Assembly (NCBI RefSeq): GCF_030272615.1
Contig: NC_081406.1
Coordinates: 212,200,997 to 212,264,996 of the forward strand
Length of the DNA stretch: 64,000 nt
DNA from: Cryptomeria japonica
Taxonomy: Eukaryota > Streptophyta > Pinopsida > Cupressales > Cupressaceae
Direction: 5' to 3'
Part shown: positions 59,441-64,000 of the stretch, piece by piece
Position numbering within the stretch: the stretch's first letter is position 1
Layout of the letters: every line of letters starts with the position of its first letter
Translations under genes and position numbers: made by a program
The notes under the pieces: generated by a model
Told to the model about the DNA's origin: nothing
The model's input: the letters and a program-made list of their open reading frames with translations, nothing else
Database searches by the model: none

Positions 59441-62400
59441 TCAGCTAGGGTTAAATTCTTCTATTGAGTCTAGCGTGCAGGTTTCAGGAGTAGCAAGAAT
59501 AGCTTCTACATTAGAGTAGGCTCTCTGAAGAATGTCGACCAATGTTGTGAGCAGACTCTTGAGCTCTTTTAGAGATCAGAGTCTCTTAGCCTTCTCATTA
59601 TCATTCATGTCCAATCTGTCATGCAAATCATCTACAAACTGGTTAAAGGCATGAATGGAGTCCTAGAGTGGGACATATGCCTTGCATATCCTTTCCATTT
59701 CTTGCTCGGTTTCAACTTGACTCTTAGAAATGTCAAAATAAAAGAAAGAAACATTGGAGGTAAAGGCAAGATACTTTCCTCCAGATTCAATAGCTTTTCT
59801 CAATAGAATTCCATTATGAGATAGATCCATTTTGCCACTTTCAATGTTCTTTGCCAATTTATCTCCATATTTTTTCTTGTGGCTCTTCTCAATAGACAAT
59901 TGAGCAGCATCTTCAAGTGAGTTGATTTGATCAAATGCATCTGCAACTAACTGACCAAGTTTGCTAATGGGTGTAGGAAGATGTGCAATAGCTATTTCCG
60001 GTAGTAAACCAGACAAAATTTCTACTGCATTCTAGATTGTCTCTTCTTCAATCCTTTGCTCTTTCAGTCTCTTCTTATGCACTCTAGATTGCATAACATT
60101 AGCAATCTTCAACATTTTTGATGCACTCAAAGTGTTCATATCAATGGGTCCTGAAATACTTAAAGAATCATCATCATCATCTTCTAAGTAGTTTCTGCTT
60201 TGCCGGTTCAGGAGGTACACTTTGAATGATAGCTCTCTCTGTATTTTGCTCTGTTGTCTTTTCAGGTAACTAAGTGACAACTTTCTCAATAGACTCCTTT
60301 TGAGTATTTTCAATGACCGATGGAGATTGGGGTTTCTCCAGTCGTTCTGTTGCCAGTTCATTGTCCACTTTTAGTTGAATAGCCGGTTGATCAACTAATG
60401 TAACCTGTACTTCAGTAATTGTAGGAGGCTCCATATCTGGTGTAGTGTTGTCTCCAGATAGGTCCACTATGTTTTTATCATCTTCATCAACAAGAATAAT
60501 GGAGTCATCCTTCTTCTTGATTGGATAAACTATGTCAGGTTGAACAATCTCCTCTTCATCCATTTCCGGTAGAGGAACATCATCTGTAGTATTATCCTTA
60601 TTTCTAGAGTGGACGAGTTCTTTCCTCTGTTTGATTACACAGGCTATCTGATGTGTCTCAGACTCAATAACTGCCCTTTTTGCATTAAGAAGCTTCAATA
60701 TTCTCATTTTAAAATCAAAATGTACTTTGTATTGCTCAACTAAAGCACTAATTCCATCCGAGGATAAATTGGGAAAATATTGCACAAATATTTCATCAAT
60801 AATTTTCTTTTCCAGTTGAATAGCTTCCTCCCATTTATCTAAAAGAGTATTATACAAAGAGATTGAAATATCCTTTGCCAAGTCATGCGGAAATCTATTG
60901 TAATGACCCAAATAAGTGATTACCTATTGAATAACTTGCTTCTTCTCATCTTCAGTGAAAGAATCAAAATATTCTTTGACATTGTCAAACCTATTCCTTC
61001 CTAGTGTCTTCATTGTTCTCCCAAAAATTGTGTCAGGTTGTAGGTAGCTATATCAATAGGTTTAGTTGCCTTTGGTACTACCTTTACCTTCTTGGATGTT
61101 TTTCCTGTTTCTTTTTCCTTCTTTGGTTCTTCTTCAGAATCTGTTCCCTCAGACTCTAGTTGCAAAATCAATTTTTGATTTCTCTTCTTTGGTGCACTCT
61201 CCTTCTTTACATATACTTTAGGTGTCGGTTCCTTTTTGGTTAGGATACTCCAATTCACCCTTGTGGTCTTTATCATAAGAGACGTTTCATCAGACTTCTT
61301 TTTCTTTCCTTTCACATTAGCTACAGGTAGTGTACCGGTTTTTGTTGGTACAACTTGGACTGCCACAATGCCCAATTTTGCCTATCATTTATCTTTAGGC
61401 GATGCTAATAGGGTATTAGCATAGCCAACCAGTAAATCATGATTAACCTCATAGCTCATATCTTCCATCTCTTCCTTTCTGGGCTCAATTCCTTGCATCA
61501 AGAAAAAGTCAGTGGTAACAGTGAAGACTATGTCTTTTGAAAAGTGTTTTACCACATCTTCAGGTAATCTCATTCTCATGCTCATCTTTTTCTAAAATTC
61601 GTTAAAGTACTTATTCAATAGTTGAAAAGATATTCTTCACAACCTTAATGTTGTTCTTGATCTATGCATTGACCGGTAGGTCTTTTGACCATTCAATGTC
61701 TCCAATTCCCCGTAGGAAGTTCTGGAAATAGAAAAATAACCCAACTAATAGCTGACCATATTTGAAATTTTGAGTGTTGTCCTTCTTAATAGATTGCAAA
61801 TTTTGAAATAATTGCCCTCTGATGGCTTCACAGAGATCATAATATGGATTATCAACAATCATTCTATGTGTTGTATGAATTGTTGCAGATGGAACACTAT
61901 TAAGTCTATTGGAGTAAAATACCCGGTAGCATATCACCATTGCTGCTAGTTTCATTGTAGGGTCGTTAATATTGTGAATAGAAAAAGCATGCCTATCAGA
62001 TGTAGAACCGATTAATTTGAAGACAGTATCCTTTAAAATTCATCTTAGCACAGGAATTTTACCGGTTGAGAAAAAACCAGTTACAAACTGAATAGCTTCC
62101 TTGGTTATTGTGTGAGTCCTTTCTAAATACATGTTCTCTTCGTGAACTCGACTCAAAATGATTTTGATGTGTTCTTCAAAATCATCAAGAAAGTAGGCGG
62201 CATTATGAAAACCTTTTTAAAAAACCCTAGCATATTTTGTTTCAATCTTTCCATTCTTATCACAGAGTGATTTCAATTGTGTATAAATGTGTAGAGTTCC
62301 TAAATCTTCTATCTTGCAGTCTATATAACTGGACAAGTCACCTTTGACCACAACTCCACTCAGGACTTGCGACAATGCATTATAAGACACAATTTGGTCT

Positions 62401-62468
62401 GCCTTTAGAGCTTCCTCAGGCTCAACAGTGATCATCAACCTCTCTACAAACTTAGAAGTAGATGCCAT
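59441..62468 (-). pseudogene. Large accessory ORF after gag, unknown function
   Basis: A reading frame of about 1000 codons starts MASTSKFVERL (ATG at 62466-62468) and can be followed, with stops and a few frameshifts, to SIEEFNPS at 59441-59443. Main open parts: 62217-62468, 61662-61955, 61385-61585, 61010-61375, 60270-60911, 60032-60361, 59663-60016. The first 300 residues look globular (VICYRVFYSNRLNSVPSATI, NFKYGQLLVGLFFYFQNFL). The middle is Lys/Glu-rich and disordered (KKEKETGKTSKKVKVV). The C-terminal third is acidic and coiled, with EDDDDDSLSISGP. I recognise no protease, integrase or RT. It follows gag in the same direction, so it takes the place where pol should be. The nature of the protein is unknown. 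Confidence 0.6.
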
Positions 62469-62918
62469 TCTAGATAAGAAAGTTTCAAAGTGATATACTC
62501 AAAGAAATACCTTGTTTCTTGCACGTTGCTCTGTTTCTCGATTGAAATGCCCAAATGCACACCAGTTCGCCTCTCTGCAACTTTCGATTCAACTTAATTT
62601 ATCTAATCATGAAACAATTCACTAATTGACAACAAGACAATCTTATTCGGCTCTACAATCGCTTTAAATTTCTTTCTCGAAAGAGTTAGGGTAAAAATGA
62701 CAAAGTAAAAATTGCTTTTATCCTTTTTACCAACTGTAATAAATGCTCACACTTTAGGGTGACAAACCCTAATTTCACCACTCAAGTGAAAAACCGGTTG
62801 ATAACATGTCAACAAAAAGTCACCAAAATTCATGATTCAAAAATTCTTTCCCGCTCATTTTACAAGGGGTCCGGAGATGTTTTACCATTAAGCTCCCCTT
62901 CACCATGTTAAAACAGGC
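62469..62918 (-). other. Leader between gag and the accessory ORF
   Basis: 450 bp without an open frame. It resembles a 5' leader (AT-rich, then GGCATTTCAATCGAGAAAC-type sequence before the ATG). No pol remnant was found in any frame I read here. Confidence 0.45.
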
Positions 62919-64000
62919 TTAAGTCATCGGTGTTGGGTTCTCTTCACTAGGTGAAGGAACAATTTCTTCTCCATGCGAGTCATTACTTTTCTCCTTATGA
63001 ATCCTATCCATATCCTCTCTGGTTTCCTCAACATCAACTTTATGCTTTCCTTTCTGATCCTTGAAAGAGTTGATCGATTTTATATTTCTTGATCTACCAA
63101 ATTTTGCTAAGTGCCCCAGTTTGTTGCAATGGTAACAGACCATACCAGATGATCTTGAAGGACCTGCATTTCCTCTTCCTGTTCTTCTTCTGCAGTTCAT
63201 AGCCACATGACCAAAGTTATTACAGAAGGTGCAAACAAAATTTGTTACCTTTTCCATCTCGAATGGACTAAACCGGTTGCCATAAGATATTTTCCAGTTT
63301 AGGTTTACCTCGTTATCAAATTTCCTTATCCGGTCACCATTTGGTCTTGGATTCATGTGTGGTACATGATTGCTTTCTCCATATATGCATGCAACATGTA
63401 TATGCCCATACATTCCACATGTGAAGCAATGACCTTCAAACTTTCTTGACACATACCTAGCATTAGTATTGTAATTTGCATTTCTATTAGGTTTGTCTCT
63501 ACAAACATTTGCAGTATGACCAAGCTTATGGCAAACAAATAAGACAGGTTTAAAAACCTTCTTACTGGTAGTCTTATTGATTTTAGGAGTTTGTTCTTTG
63601 GATAGTTGCTCTTTGTACCGAAGGATTCACCCTTTTCAGTTGTATGAAATCCAAGTCCAGAGATATCACCCTTCATTCTCTGTGATTAAATTTGTTCTTC
63701 CAGCATGATACAACTTTTGACGAACTTCTCCAATTTCTCATTAGCTTCAGTAAGATTTTTGACGAGATCTTCATTATGCTTAGATAGGTTCTCTTTAAGA
63801 GACGATTCCAACTCAAGATCTAGCTTTAGGTTCTCCTTTTCTTCTGTTTCAACAATCAACTTCTCATGCATAGTGTCTTTTTCCCATTTGATCTTTATAA
63901 TCTCTTGATCTCTTTCCTTGATAAGATCTTCAGCAGCTCTTCTGGCTTCTAGTTCCTGACTCATGCGGATAGTGAGACCTTCTAGCTCTCTCCTTAGATT
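62919..64000 (-). pseudogene. gag C-terminal part: coiled coil and four CCHC motifs
   Basis: Enters from the right edge. A long Lys/Glu coiled coil (63686-63964, EKENLKLDLELESSLKENL) leads to GDISGLGFHTTEKGESFG, the usual spacer of copia (SIRE-like) gag. A frameshift near 63615 and a stop near 63685 interrupt it. Then come four zinc knuckles: the first has lost its first Cys (LFVCHKLGHTANVC), the second (CFTCGMYGHIHVAC) and third (CTFCNNFGHVAMNC) are intact, and the fourth has Gly for the last Cys (CYHCNKLGHLAKFG). A basic/acidic tail ends SEENPTPMT at 62919. It would bind the element's RNA. Confidence 0.8.

Noticed and set aside
58240-63340. Recurrent CCGGTT words in the pol-less gag element
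   Set aside because: Noticeable, but scattered through coding and LTR parts without fixed spacing; could not be separated from codon bias.

Overview
The window is nuclear DNA of a seed plant with a large, repeat-packed genome. A gymnosperm is my best guess, based on very old, diverged and nested retroelements and AT-rich spacers; the sequence does not prove it. I saw no tRNA, rRNA, CRISPR or bacterial-type operon. Only one conserved host gene is convincing: an intact, apparently intronless GRAS transcription factor of the NSP2 type at about 14.3-16.2 kb on the + strand.

Layout. 1-6.6 kb: a clipped LTR, a perfect solo LTR (662-1825), a diverged relative of it (from 3354), a cluster of stacked palindromes (4972-5115) and a degenerate repeat array. 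6.6-12.0 kb: a complete but dead Ty3/gypsy chromovirus on the - strand (806-bp LTRs, 5-bp target duplication, gag largely deleted). 12.0-14.2 kb: more of the degenerate array and a LINE zinc-knuckle relic. 14.3-16.2 kb: the GRAS gene. 17-33 kb: two diverged copies of a segment of about 2.9 kb. The first copy is split by a Ty1/copia element (19270-26862) that carries an internal 1640-bp tandem duplication of its integrase/RT region; the second copy preserves the empty insertion site. 33.7-41.6 kb: a second chromovirus on the - strand (LTRs of about 1.6 kb, gag to chromodomain recognisable). 43.6-44.2 kb: a large TA/TG microsatellite.

45.2-55.1 kb: an unusually long LINE on the + strand, bounded by a 22-bp identical target duplication and inserted in an LTR. 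It has ORF1, ORF2 (endonuclease, reverse transcriptase, zinc knuckle, RNase H) overlapping at ATGA, then 3.8 kb of 3' sequence. That 3' part holds an intact 212-codon ORF I do not recognise and a near-perfect 454-bp palindrome. 55.3-57.7 kb: microsatellite hairpins and a 100-bp duplication. 58-64 kb (right edge): the 3' half of another LTR element on the - strand. It has a coiled-coil/CCHC gag, then a broken reading frame of about 1000 codons of unknown function, then a polypurine tract and the 3' LTR, with no visible pol.

How it works together: the transposon genes are remnants of self-propagating elements. All are interrupted by stops or frameshifts, so none looks autonomous now. The GRAS gene sits between repeat blocks and is the only part likely to serve the plant. 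The most novel candidates are the LINE's extra ORF with its hairpin, and the pol-less gag element with its large accessory frame.
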